A stretch of 64,000 nt of DNA from Streptomyces noursei ATCC 11455. GTDB lineage: Bacteria; Actinomycetota; Actinomycetes; Streptomycetales; Streptomycetaceae. The stretch lies in contig NZ_CP011533.1 in assembly GCF_001704275.1 (NCBI RefSeq), positions 4,960,001 to 5,024,000 of the forward strand. The letters run 5' to 3'. The notes under the pieces were generated by a model. It saw only the letters and a program-made list of their open reading frames with translations. It had not been told where the DNA came from and ran no database searches. The translations under genes and the position numbers were made by a program. This document shows, piece by piece, positions 1 to 7,321 of this stretch; position 1 is the first letter of the stretch, and each line of letters starts with the position of its first letter.

Positions 1-1
1 G

Positions 2-382
2 CTGCTGCTGCTCGACCGCGGCGAGCCGACGGCCGCGCGGAGCATCGTGGAGCGCGGACTGGTCGTCGCCTCGGTGGCGCGGGAAGCGGACTTCCCGCTC
101 TGGCTGAGGACCGCCGAGGCGGTCTGCGCGGAATCCGCGGGCGACCGTGACCGGGTGTGGGTGCTGGGCGAGCAACTGTCCGCGCTGCCCGATTCCGGAC
201 GGTGCCACGAGAAGGCCGCCGCGCTCTCCGAGATCGCGGCGGCCTGCGCGCGGCTGGGGGACCGGGAAAGGGCGGCCGGGCACTTCCGGTATTCCGCCGA
301 GCTGTTCCGGCGGGCGCAGGCGTACCGGCACGCCGATCGGGCCCGGGAACGGCTGGCCGGACTCTACGAAATGCGGAACTGA
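2..382 (+). CDS. C-terminal part of a TPR-like protein (5' end outside window)
   Basis: The frame is open from the first bases and stops at 382, so about 126 C-terminal residues are visible. They form amphipathic helical pairs rich in Ala, Arg and Leu, with spacing typical of tetratricopeptide repeats (for example a segment around GRCHEKAAALSEIAAACARL, followed by one with RERAAGHFRYSAELF). This is the usual C-terminal half of Streptomyces regulators that have an N-terminal helix-turn-helix, but no DNA-binding part is in view, so the function is inferred only. The true start lies upstream of the window. Confidence 0.7.
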   Translation: MLLLDRGEPTAARSIVERGLVVASVAREADFPLWLRTAEAVCAESAGDRDRVWVLGEQLSALPDSGRCHEKAAALSEIAAACARLGDRERAAGHFRYSAELFRRAQAYRHADRARERLAGLYEMRN

Positions 383-458
383 CGCCCACCCGAACCGACT
401 TATCGGGATATTCCCTGTTCGGAGCGGTTCGGCGGGCCCGCGGCGCCGTGCGGCGGCC

Positions 459-638
459 CTATTCGCTTTCCTTCTTTCCCAAACCCATGAGGGCGAACAG
501 CGCTTCCGCCCCGCCGACGATCGCCAGGACGAGCCCGGCCTTGTGCAGCGAGATCACCGGTGTCTCTATTCGCTCGGTGGTGAGCCACAGGATGACGCCG
601 ACGATCGCCAGCAGAATTCCGGCGACAATGCCCTTCAT
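459..638 (-). CDS. 59-aa small membrane protein (DUF5708-like)
   Basis: The ATG at 638 has GAGGAAATTC just before it, a good ribosome site. The frame gives 59 residues: a hydrophobic helix near residues 5-20 (GIVAGILLAIVGVILWL), a short polar linker (TERIETPVISL), a second helix near 34-51 and a charged tail GKKESE. Two transmembrane helices with a small loop resemble the short actinobacterial DUF5708 membrane proteins; that family name is from memory of its shape. The function is unknown. It is convergent with the TPR gene and divergent from the Rpf gene. Confidence 0.7.
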   Translation of the reverse strand: MKGIVAGILLAIVGVILWLTTERIETPVISLHKAGLVLAIVGGAEALFALMGLGKKESE

Positions 639-985
639 GAATTTCCTCGTCCCTCGTCGCAGAGCCGGAGTTGGTTGACCTCACCAGCCTGCCGCCCCGC
701 TCGGGTGCAAGGATCATCCGCAGGTAGGCACTTGGTCCGGCGCCGTCTGCCACTTTCTCTGTACGCCGCGCCCCGGCGCCGGCAGGGAATACCCGGCCGT
801 GCGGCCGGAATTGGCCGTACGCTCCGCGCGTCGCCCCCGGCCAGGGACCCGCCCGGGTGAAAAAGCCATCCCCTCGGCCCACCTGGAACTGCCGTGTGCC
901 ACGTCGGCGGGTTTCCTGGTGCCTGCCCCTCAGTCGTGGCGCGCACGACGCCGCGACGCCGCTGGAGCATGCAGGAGGAAGTGCC
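639..985. other. 347-bp intergenic region between divergent small membrane gene and rpf-like gene
   Basis: No coding frame with convincing start and codon bias is seen. Both flanking genes are transcribed outward, so it must hold two promoters and the rpf-like leader. I looked for a ydaO-type (c-di-AMP) riboswitch, common before Streptomyces rpf genes, and did not find its conserved segments. Confidence 0.5.
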
Positions 986-1567
986 ATGCCGTCGCCGCTC
1001 GCCGGCCGCGCCGCCGGATCGACCCCGTCCACACCGCTGGGCCTGCTCTGCCTCCTGCTGCTGGTGGTTGCGGCGGGCCCCGCGTTCGCCGGCCCGCCGC
1101 CGCCGTCCGGCACCGACTGGGACCAGATCGCCGCCTGCGAGAGCAGCGGCGACTGGCAGGCCAACACCGGCAACGGCTACCACGGCGGCCTCCAGATCTC
1201 CCCGGCCACCTGGCGGGCCTACGGCGGCGTCCGCTATGCCGCCCGCGCCGACCTCGCCACCCGCGACGAGCAGATCGCCATCGGCGAGCGGATCGCCCAG
1301 GACCGCGGTCTGGCCCCCTGGCCCAACTGCGGCCGGCTGGGCAGCTCGTCGTCCGACCGCGCCCTCCTGCGCGTCCGCCCCGTCTCCCACACCGTCGCGG
1401 CCCCCGCCGACGCCTACACCGTCCGCCCCGGCGACTGCCTCGCGGCCATCGCCCGCCGTGCGCGCACCCCCGGCGGCCCCTCCTCCCTCTACTCCCTCAA
1501 CAAAGAGCGGCTGAGCCGCGGGCCGGACCATATTTTCCCCGGGCAGAACCTGCGTCTGCGGGGGTGA
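986..1567 (+). CDS. secreted resuscitation-promoting-factor-like muralytic protein with LysM domain
   Basis: This is a secreted peptidoglycan hydrolase of the Rpf type, 193 aa. The ATG at 986 was chosen because AGGAGGA sits 7 bases upstream. Residues 1-35 form a signal peptide ending AFA. The Rpf/transglycosylase-like domain runs from about 44 to 115, with the conserved CESSGDW motif (Glu52 being the expected catalytic acid), then GGLQISPATW and WPNCG near its end. A LysM wall-binding domain (YTVRPGDCLAAIA...) fills about 143-193. In Streptomyces such proteins cleave wall glycan during spore germination and growth. It stands alone. Confidence 0.92.
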   Translation: MPSPLAGRAAGSTPSTPLGLLCLLLLVVAAGPAFAGPPPPSGTDWDQIAACESSGDWQANTGNGYHGGLQISPATWRAYGGVRYAARADLATRDEQIAIGERIAQDRGLAPWPNCGRLGSSSSDRALLRVRPVSHTVAAPADAYTVRPGDCLAAIARRARTPGGPSSLYSLNKERLSRGPDHIFPGQNLRLRG

Positions 1568-1724
1568 CGCGAACGGGGTGACGCAATCGGGGGGCCGTCA
1601 CGGTGAATCCAGTGGTCGGTCAGGGTGAAAGCGGAAGACCGGCCGTTGTCCAGGCTTGGTCGATGTGGGGACTGCCGGTAGGCAAGGCCGCGGGTTTATC
1701 AACCGCGAGGGGCAGGACCACACT

Positions 1725-2099
1725 GTGAAGAGAACGAGTCCCAAGAAGATGGCTGTTGCGGGTCTTTTCGGCCTGCTCCTGGTGGGTGGCGGTGCGTCGC
1801 CGGCCATGGCCTGGGATGCCTGGGGGGACGGTCCGTTCAACGCGAACGGTGACACCGTCAACAAATTCATCGCCTCGTTCAGCTGCGAGGGCCGGGCGCG
1901 TTTCTGCATCAACGGTCCGGTGAACAGCGGCAACATCAAGAACGCGGAGAACGTACGGATCGACGGGAACCCCTCCTCCAGCGGAAGCCCCACGAACAGC
2001 GCCGGAGCCAACAACTCCGGTTCCACCGCGAACGGTAGCCAGTCCGGCAGCGGCAACCACCAGCAGCACCTTGGCCAGGGCGGCAGTCTGCACCTGTGA
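1725..2099 (+). CDS. small secreted Asn/Ser/Gly-rich protein (paralogue A)
   Basis: The GTG at 1725 was chosen over the upstream in-frame ATG because a signal peptide then starts at residue 1 (basic KRTSPKK, hydrophobic core, AMA cleavage near 29) and GGCAGGA precedes it. The mature part of about 95 residues has two Cys, the segment FCINGPVNSGNIKN, and a low-complexity tail of S, N and G. The same NGPV-SGN-KN core occurs in the convergent neighbour at 2182-2589, so the two are paralogues. No known domain is recognised; a surface or matrix role is only a guess. Confidence 0.7.
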   Translation: MKRTSPKKMAVAGLFGLLLVGGGASPAMAWDAWGDGPFNANGDTVNKFIASFSCEGRARFCINGPVNSGNIKNAENVRIDGNPSSSGSPTNSAGANNSGSTANGSQSGSGNHQQHLGQGGSLHL

Positions 2100-2121
2100 G
2101 CTGACGGCACAGCGCCGCAAA

Positions 2122-2160
2122 AACACCTCAGGCCCCGGGAGAACAGGGGCCTGAGGTGTT
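2122..2160. terminator. bidirectional intrinsic terminator between the convergent secreted paralogues
   Basis: A perfect 15-bp stem (2122-2136 with 2146-2160; AACACCTCAGGCCCC and its complement) closes a 9-base loop. T-rich sequence follows the right arm and A-rich sequence precedes the left arm, so it can stop transcription from both sides. Confidence 0.88.
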
Positions 2161-2181
2161 GTTGTCGGATAGCGGAACGGC

Positions 2182-2589
2182 TCAGTGAAGGATCTTGAGG
2201 ATCCGGGAGGTGTCGTTACGGCTGCCGCTCTCCGAACCCGTCGCGGAGTTGAGGCTGTTGGTCGAGCCGCTCGCGGTCTCGATGTTTCCGCTGTCCACGG
2301 GGTTGCCGCGGTTGAGGAAGTTGTTGCTGTTCTTGTTGTTGCCGCTGCGGACCGGCCCGTTGACGCACGGGTGCGGCGACTTCGTGGCCGGCGACTTGTA
2401 ATTGAAGTCGGCGAGGCGGTTGTTGCACATCACGCCGGAAATCATGCCGGTGACGGTTCCGAGGTCGGCGCCTGCCACCGCGGACAGCAGGGAATCGTCC
2501 GGAAGGGTCTGCGCCTGCGCGATCCCGGTGCTGAACAACACCAGTCCGCACGCCCCGGCGACGGTTCCCGCCTGCACTAGTCTTTTCAC
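2182..2589 (-). CDS. small secreted Asn/Ser/Gly-rich protein (paralogue B)
   Basis: The start is GTG at 2589 with AGGAG 5 bases upstream; 135 aa. A signal peptide of about 26 residues ends in AQA. The mature protein has Cys near residues 55 and 75, then PCVNGPVRSGNNKNSNN and GNP--SGN, matching the core of the protein at 1725-2099, and a Ser/Asn/Gly-rich end. The two genes face each other across a shared terminator, as expected from an inverted duplication. The function is unknown. Confidence 0.72.
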   Translation of the reverse strand: MKRLVQAGTVAGACGLVLFSTGIAQAQTLPDDSLLSAVAGADLGTVTGMISGVMCNNRLADFNYKSPATKSPHPCVNGPVRSGNNKNSNNFLNRGNPVDSGNIETASGSTNSLNSATGSESGSRNDTSRILKILH

Positions 2590-2840
2590 GACGCTCCTTG
2601 CCTGATCAGCCTGCTGAACCCAGACGTATCGTGCTGCGGTTGTCCGCCGGCGCTGTCGACAACCCGCAGGGAGCCAAACCCTCGCGGGCCATATTCAGCC
2701 GGGTGGCCCAATAGCCCGCCGGCGCCCGGCCGGCCCCGGGCGGGTGGCCGAGGCGGGTGATCGAGGCGGGGGAAAACCCCACCAGGAGTGGGCGGACCGC
2801 CGGATGGGCGGGCGGCGAGTACGCCAACGAGCACGGAAAC

Positions 2841-3515
2841 ATGACGGGTTACAGGGGTCTCAAGGCCCAGAGGTTGGTGCTGCTGGGGCTGTCGGGGGCG
2901 ATGGTCGCGGTGACGGTGAGCGCCGTGGCGCCGGGCGCCCGGGCGGCGGACGAGGGCCGGCGGGGCGGCGCCCCGACTCACCTGGCGGTCCTGTGAGCGC
3001 GCCGGCGGGCCGGCGGGACAGGAGTGCGCCGAACTGCCGGTGCCGCTGCGGCAGCAGCTGGCCGGCGCCTACGACCTGGTCGGCTTCGACCCGCGCGGGG
3101 TGGGCGGCAGCGCGCGGGCCGGCTGCGGACTGGCCGCCGGGGACCGGGAGTTGGTGACGCTGCGGTCCTGGCCGGCGGCGGACGGCGGCATCGCGGAGCT
3201 GGACCGGCGCCGAAGCCGTCGAACATCACGCCCTGCGCGTTCTGGAAGGACCGGCCGGCCGACCCGCCTGTCCGGATCACCGACCGGGGACCGGCCGACA
3301 TCATGACGATCCAGAACCTCCGTGACCCGGCGACGCCGTACTTCGGTACCAAGAAGATGCGGGCGGCGCTCGGGCGGCGGGCCCGCATGATGACCGTCGA
3401 CCACGGCGGGCACGGCGCGTACCTGGCGAACGGCAACGCGTGCGGGAACCGGGCGGTGACCGGGTTCCTGCGGGACGGCCGACGGCCGCGGCAGGACGTG
3501 TACTGCGCCGGGTGA
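2841..3515 (+). pseudogene. decayed secreted alpha/beta-hydrolase (tripeptidyl-aminopeptidase type)
   Basis: Three separated pieces of one protein family lie in different frames. Bases 2841-2996 encode a signal peptide ending in ARA followed by a stop. Near 3040-3190 is YDLVGFDPRGVGGS, the segment before the nucleophile elbow. Near 3215-3515, in another frame, is the C-terminal part with CAFW, DPATPY, a GHG catalytic-His motif, GNACG and a final Cys, ending at 3515. The region carrying the catalytic Ser is missing. Intact SlpD/E-like peptidases are about 500 aa, so a large deletion plus at least one frameshift is implied. Confidence 0.8.
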
Positions 3516-3521
3516 GGCGCG

Positions 3522-3553
3522 GGGGCCGGGTCGTGCGGAGGCGACCCGGCCCC
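3522..3553. terminator. hairpin between pseudogene and cupin gene
   Basis: A 12-bp perfect GC stem (3522-3533 with 3542-3553) with an 8-base loop lies between two convergent genes. There is no clear T-run, as is common for Streptomyces terminators. Confidence 0.6.
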
Positions 3554-3576
3554 GTGCGCGCCTTCGGGCCCGCTCC

Positions 3577-3978
3577 TCACCCCAGTGCGTGCCCCGTGGT
3601 CACGTCCACGTGGTCGGGGACGTCCTCGTGCCGGTCGCCGACGGTGGACGTCCCGGTGGGCTCGAAGAGCAGCAGCGAGGCGCCGGATGGGGCCGACGGC
3701 TTGTGCTCGGTGCCCCGCGGGACGGTGAACACGGCGCCCTTGGGGAGTCGGACGGTGCGCTCCCCGGCCGCCTCCCGCAGTGCGAGGAACAGCTCTCCCT
3801 CCAGTACCAGGAAGAACTCGTCGGTGTCGTCGTGGGCGTGCCACAGGTGCTCGCCGGCGACCTTGGCGACCCGGACGTCGTAGTCGTTGACCTGGGTGAC
3901 GATCCGGGGGCTCCACAGGGCGTCGAAGGAGGCCAGCGCGGCGCCGAGCTCCAGGGGCTGGTGCGGTTGTGTGTTCAT
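3577..3978 (-). CDS. single-domain cupin protein
   Basis: 133 aa, ATG at 3978. The small cupin fold is indicated by the metal-binding motif 1 (HLWHAHDDTDEFFLVLEGEL) near 43-62 and motif 2 (PKGAVFTVPRGTEHKP) near 79-94. His and Glu residues are in the right places to bind one divalent metal. The fold serves many enzymes and sensors, so the substrate cannot be stated. It is divergent from the GlxA-like regulator at 4031, a common arrangement, and might be its target. Confidence 0.85.
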   Translation of the reverse strand: MNTQPHQPLELGAALASFDALWSPRIVTQVNDYDVRVAKVAGEHLWHAHDDTDEFFLVLEGELFLALREAAGERTVRLPKGAVFTVPRGTEHKPSAPSGASLLLFEPTGTSTVGDRHEDVPDHVDVTTGHALG

Positions 3979-4030
3979 GATCCGATCCTGGTCCGCCCCA
4001 CTCGCGCGGTGTGAGTGCTAGGAATCGCAT

Positions 4031-5119
4031 ATGCCGCAACGATCCTCGCAACCGAACCGGATACCGGGCCGAATACCGAACCGGATGCCGAACCGAATAC
4101 CGGGCCGCGCCGCGAACCGCCGCGCTCGCCCGCACCGCGTCGTCGCCATCGTCGACGAGAACACCAACCCCTTCGAACTCGGCTGCGCGATCGAGGTGTT
4201 CGGACTTCAGCGCCCCGAGATAGACCGTCCGCTCTACGACTTCACCCTCTGCGCGCCGGAGCCGCTGACCGTGATGCGGGACGGCTTCTTCACCCTCACC
4301 GGCGTCGCCGACCTGACGGCGGCCGACAGTGCGGACACCGTGATCGTCCCCCACCGGCCCGATGTCGACGTGCCCCGCCGGCCCGCCCTGCTCGACGCCG
4401 TCCGCCGCGCCCGGGCCCGTGGCGCGCGGCTGATCAGTTTCTGCACGGGCGCCTTCACCCTCGCCGAGGCGGGCGTTCTCGACGGCCGCCGGGCCACCAC
4501 CCACTGGCAGTGGGCCGATGCCTTCCGGATCCGCTTCCCCGACGTCCACCTGGAACCCGATGTGCTGTTCGTGGACGACGGCGACATCCTCACCGCGGCC
4601 GGCAGCGCCGCCGCGCTCGACCTGGGGCTGCACGTGGTCCGTCGCGACCACGGTGCGGAGATCGCCAACGTGGTCAGCCGCCGGCTGGTCTTCGCCGCCC
4701 ACCGGGACGGCGGCCAGCGGCAGTTCGTGGAGCGCCCCGTCCCCCGCATACCGGACGTCTCACTCGCCCCGCTCCTGGCCTGGGCCCAGGAACGCCTCGA
4801 CGCCCCGCTCACGGTGCCCGACCTGGCCGCCCGCGCCGCGGTCAGCCCGGCGACCCTGCACCGCCGCTTCCGAGCCCAGTTGGGCATCACCCCGCTGGCC
4901 TGGCTCACCGGCGAACGGATCGCCCTGGCCTGCCGGTTGATCGAACGCGGCGAGACCCGCCTGGACGTGGTCGCCCGCCGCAGCGGCCTGGGCACCGCGA
5001 CCCATCTGCGCACCCTGATGCGCCGCGAGACCGGTCTGACCCCGTCCGGCTACCGCCGCCGCTTCGGACCGGACGCCGGCGAGGGACGCGCCGCCGTCCA
5101 TGTGCCGCACGGCCCGTGA
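4031..5119 (+). CDS. GlxA/FtrA-family AraC-type transcriptional regulator
   Basis: 362 aa. Residues about 35-205 form a DJ-1/PfpI (class I glutamine amidotransferase-like) sensor domain: VVAIVDENTNPFELGCAIEVFG at its start, the ISFCTGAFTLAEAGVLDGR nucleophile-elbow region (Cys present) and the THWQWA motif. Residues about 240-345 form a C-terminal AraC helix-turn-helix pair (LTVPDLAARAAVSPATLHRRF). Such proteins activate transcription in response to small metabolites. The start is ATG 4031 with AGGAAT upstream; a second in-frame ATG at 4085 is possible because the first residues are a low-complexity repeat. Confidence 0.88.
   Translation: MPQRSSQPNRIPGRIPNRMPNRIPGRAANRRARPHRVVAIVDENTNPFELGCAIEVFGLQRPEIDRPLYDFTLCAPEPLTVMRDGFFTLTGVADLTAADSADTVIVPHRPDVDVPRRPALLDAVRRARARGARLISFCTGAFTLAEAGVLDGRRATTHWQWADAFRIRFPDVHLEPDVLFVDDGDILTAAGSAAALDLGLHVVRRDHGAEIANVVSRRLVFAAHRDGGQRQFVERPVPRIPDVSLAPLLAWAQERLDAPLTVPDLAARAAVSPATLHRRFRAQLGITPLAWLTGERIALACRLIERGETRLDVVARRSGLGTATHLRTLMRRETGLTPSGYRRRFGPDAGEGRAAVHVPHGP
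4052..4111 (+). repeat. 12-bp tandem repeat inside the regulator's 5' coding end
   Basis: Five consecutive 12-base units of the form CCGAACCGGATA / CCGGGCCGAATA encode an N-terminal run of NRIP/GRIP four-residue repeats that is not part of either domain of the protein. Unit number is expected to vary by slippage. Confidence 0.8.
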
Positions 5120-5142
5120 AACACAGCCCCGGGAAGCGCGGT

Positions 5143-5156
5143 GTTTCACGTGAAAC
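5143..5156. promoter_or_regulatory. parS site (ParB binding)
   Basis: The 14-bp palindrome GTTTCACGTGAAAC matches the Streptomyces parS consensus exactly. It lies in the short gap between the regulator and the CapA-like gene. Other exact copies in the window lie at 44923-44984. Confidence 0.93.
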
Positions 5157-5229
5157 GCCGCAGAGGCGGTCGCCAGGGCCTCCCCGCCGGCCGGCCCCTA
5201 ACCTGGGAAAAGGAAGCCGGTGCGCGTCG

Positions 5230-6345
5230 ATGACCGCTGAACCCGTCACGCTCGCACTCTGCGGCGATGTGATGCTCGGCCGCGGAGTCGACCAGATCCT
5301 GCCCTTCCCCGGCGACCCCGAGCTGCGCGAACCCTACGTCCAGGACGCCCGGATCTATGTCGGCCTGGCCGAGTCGGCCAACGGCCCGGTCCACCACCCC
5401 GTCGCCTTCCGCTACCCCTGGGGCGATGCCCTGGCTGCGCTCGACGCCGCCGAGCCCGACGCCCGGGTGCTCAACCTGGAGACCTCCGTCACCCGGCGCG
5501 GCACCTTCGCCCCCGGTCGGGAGATCCACTACCGGATGCACCCAGCGAACCTCCCCTGCCTGGTCGCCGCCCGCCCCGACGTCTGCGTGCTGTCCAACAA
5601 CCACGTCCTGGACTTCGGCCGCGAGGGGCTGGCCGAGACGCTGCGGGGCCTGGCCGCCGCCGGCCTGCGCTCGGTGGGTGCGGGCGCCGACGCCGAGGCG
5701 GCCCGCCGGCCCGCGGTGGTCCGTCTTCCCGGCGGCCACCGCCTGCTCGTACTCGCCCTCGGCATGCCCTCCAGCGGTATCCCGCGCACCTGGGCCGCGA
5801 CCGCCCGGCACAGCGGCGTCCACTGGGCGGACGGCCCCACGCCGGCCACCGCCGCCGCGGTGGCCGCCCAGCTGCGCGCCCGGAAGCGGATCGGCGACCT
5901 GGCCATGGTGTCGGTGCACTGGGGCTCCAACTGGGGCTACGGCGTCCCCCGTGCGCAGACCGCCTGTGCGCACGCCCTGATCGACGCCGGCGTGGATCTC
6001 GTCCACGGCCATTCCTCGCACCACCCGCGCCCGGTGGAGGTCTACCAGGGAAAGCTGATCCTCCACGGATGCGGTGACTTCATCGACGACTACGAGGGCA
6101 TCACCGGCTACGAGCGCTACCGCGACGACCTGCGCCCGCTCTATCTCGCGGCCCTGGAGCCCGGCACCGGCCGCCTCCAGGAGCTGCGGATCGTCCCCTT
6201 CCAGGCCCACCGGATGCGGCTGCGGCACGCCTCGGCCGAGGACGCCCGCTGGCTCGGCGCCCTCTTCGACCGCCTCGCCGGCGGCTTCGCCCCCGGCGCC
6301 CTCACCACCGACCCGGCCCCCGTCCTGACCCTGCGCCCGGCCTGA
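5230..6345 (+). CDS. CapA-like (PGA_cap) metallophosphoesterase-fold protein
   Basis: 371 aa, ATG 5230 with AAGGAAG upstream. The CapA family is named after polyglutamate capsule synthesis, and most actinobacterial members are uncharacterised. Visible family motifs are the N-terminal LALCGDVMLGRGVD, RVLNLETSVT near 80, CVLSNNHVLDFG near 121, SVHWGSNW near 233 and DLVHGHSSHHPRPVEVY near 257. These supply the Asp, Asn and His residues of a calcineurin-like metal centre. There is no signal peptide, so it should be cytosolic. A long upstream extension of this frame overlaps the regulator and is rejected. Confidence 0.85.
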   Translation: MTAEPVTLALCGDVMLGRGVDQILPFPGDPELREPYVQDARIYVGLAESANGPVHHPVAFRYPWGDALAALDAAEPDARVLNLETSVTRRGTFAPGREIHYRMHPANLPCLVAARPDVCVLSNNHVLDFGREGLAETLRGLAAAGLRSVGAGADAEAARRPAVVRLPGGHRLLVLALGMPSSGIPRTWAATARHSGVHWADGPTPATAAAVAAQLRARKRIGDLAMVSVHWGSNWGYGVPRAQTACAHALIDAGVDLVHGHSSHHPRPVEVYQGKLILHGCGDFIDDYEGITGYERYRDDLRPLYLAALEPGTGRLQELRIVPFQAHRMRLRHASAEDARWLGALFDRLAGGFAPGALTTDPAPVLTLRPA

Positions 6346-6347
6346 AC

Positions 6348-6394
6348 GGCGCCGACCGCACCCGGCGCCGACCGCACCCGGCGCCGACCGCAAC
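6348..6394. repeat. 16-bp tandem repeat, about three units
   Basis: GGCGCCGACCGCACCC is repeated directly three times (the last unit imperfect), with a further diverged copy to about 6412. It fills the gap between two convergent genes. The GGCGCC cores could fold as small hairpins and act in termination. Confidence 0.75.
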
Positions 6395-6423
6395 ACCTGC
6401 TGCCGACCGCACCCGATGCCGCG

Positions 6424-7317
6424 CTACTCCTGTGCGCCGGCCACCGCCGCGGCCAGCGCCAGCACCCGCCGCGCCTCCTCCACGTGCAGGTTCTCCACCA
6501 TCCGGCCGTCCACCGTGACCACCCCGCGGCCCTCCCGGCCCGCGGCCTCGAACGCGTCGATGATCTTCCGCGCCCGTGCCACCTCCGCCTCGGCCGGCGC
6601 GAACACCCGGTTGCACGGCTCGATCTGCGACGGATGGATCAGCGTCTTGCCGTCGAACCCGAACTGCTGCCCCTGGACGCACTCCGCCTCGAACCCGGCC
6701 AGGTCCCGGACGTCGTTGAACACCCCGTCCAGGATCGCCTTGCCGGCCTCGCGAGCCGCCAGCAGCGCCAGCGACAGCCCCGTCAGCAGCGGCGCCCGAC
6801 CCGGCACATGCGCGGCGTGCAGCTCCTTCGCCAGGTCGTTGGTGCCCATCACCAGCACCGTCAGCCGCTCGCTCGCCCCGGCCACCGCACGGGCGTCCAG
6901 CATCGCCCGGGGCGTCTCCACCATCGCCCAGATCGCGGTGTGGTCCGGGGCACCGGCCTCCTCCAGCCGCCGCTCGACCTCCCGCACGGTCTGCGCGGAC
7001 TCCACCTTCGGCACCACCACCGCGTCCGGACCGGCCTGTGCCGCTGCCCGCAGATCGTCCGCGAACCACGGGGTGCCCGGCCCGTTGACCCGGATCGTCA
7101 CCTCCCGGCGGCCGTACGCGCCCGACGCCACCGCCGCCGCGACCCGCTCCCGCGCCGCCTCCTTGGCGTCCGGGGCGACCGCGTCCTCCAGATCCAGGAT
7201 CAGGCCGTCCGCCGGCAGCGCCCGGGCCTTCTCCAGCGCCCGCTCGTTGGCGCCCGGCATGTACAGCACCGACCGCCGCGCCCGCACGGCCCCCTGCCCT
7301 TCGTCCGTCGCACCCAT
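6424..7317 (-). CDS. HpcH/HpaI-family CoA-ester lyase (CitE/malyl-CoA thioesterase type)
   Basis: 297 aa TIM-barrel protein of the CitE/Mcl superfamily, which cleaves or hydrolyses malyl-CoA-type esters. Motifs are the N-terminal RSVLYMPGANERALEKA, LDLEDAVAPDAKEAAR, VRVNG-type Arg, VVPKVESA, the metal-binding Glu in MVETPRAM, GTNDLAKEL and the C-terminal GKTLIHPSQIEPCN. It starts 4 bp after the stop of the paralogous lyase, so the two form an operon. In Streptomyces such pairs act in the ethylmalonyl-CoA and beta-methylmalyl-CoA part of acetyl-CoA assimilation; which reaction this copy performs is inference. Confidence 0.88.
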   Translation of the reverse strand: MGATDEGQGAVRARRSVLYMPGANERALEKARALPADGLILDLEDAVAPDAKEAARERVAAAVASGAYGRREVTIRVNGPGTPWFADDLRAAAQAGPDAVVVPKVESAQTVREVERRLEEAGAPDHTAIWAMVETPRAMLDARAVAGASERLTVLVMGTNDLAKELHAAHVPGRAPLLTGLSLALLAAREAGKAILDGVFNDVRDLAGFEAECVQGQQFGFDGKTLIHPSQIEPCNRVFAPAEAEVARARKIIDAFEAAGREGRGVVTVDGRMVENLHVEEARRVLALAAAVAGAQE

Positions 7318-7321
7318 GGCC

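Noticed and set aside
780..985. c-di-AMP (ydaO-type) riboswitch before the rpf-like gene
   Set aside because: Expected from other Streptomyces rpf genes, but the conserved segments could not be found in the leader.
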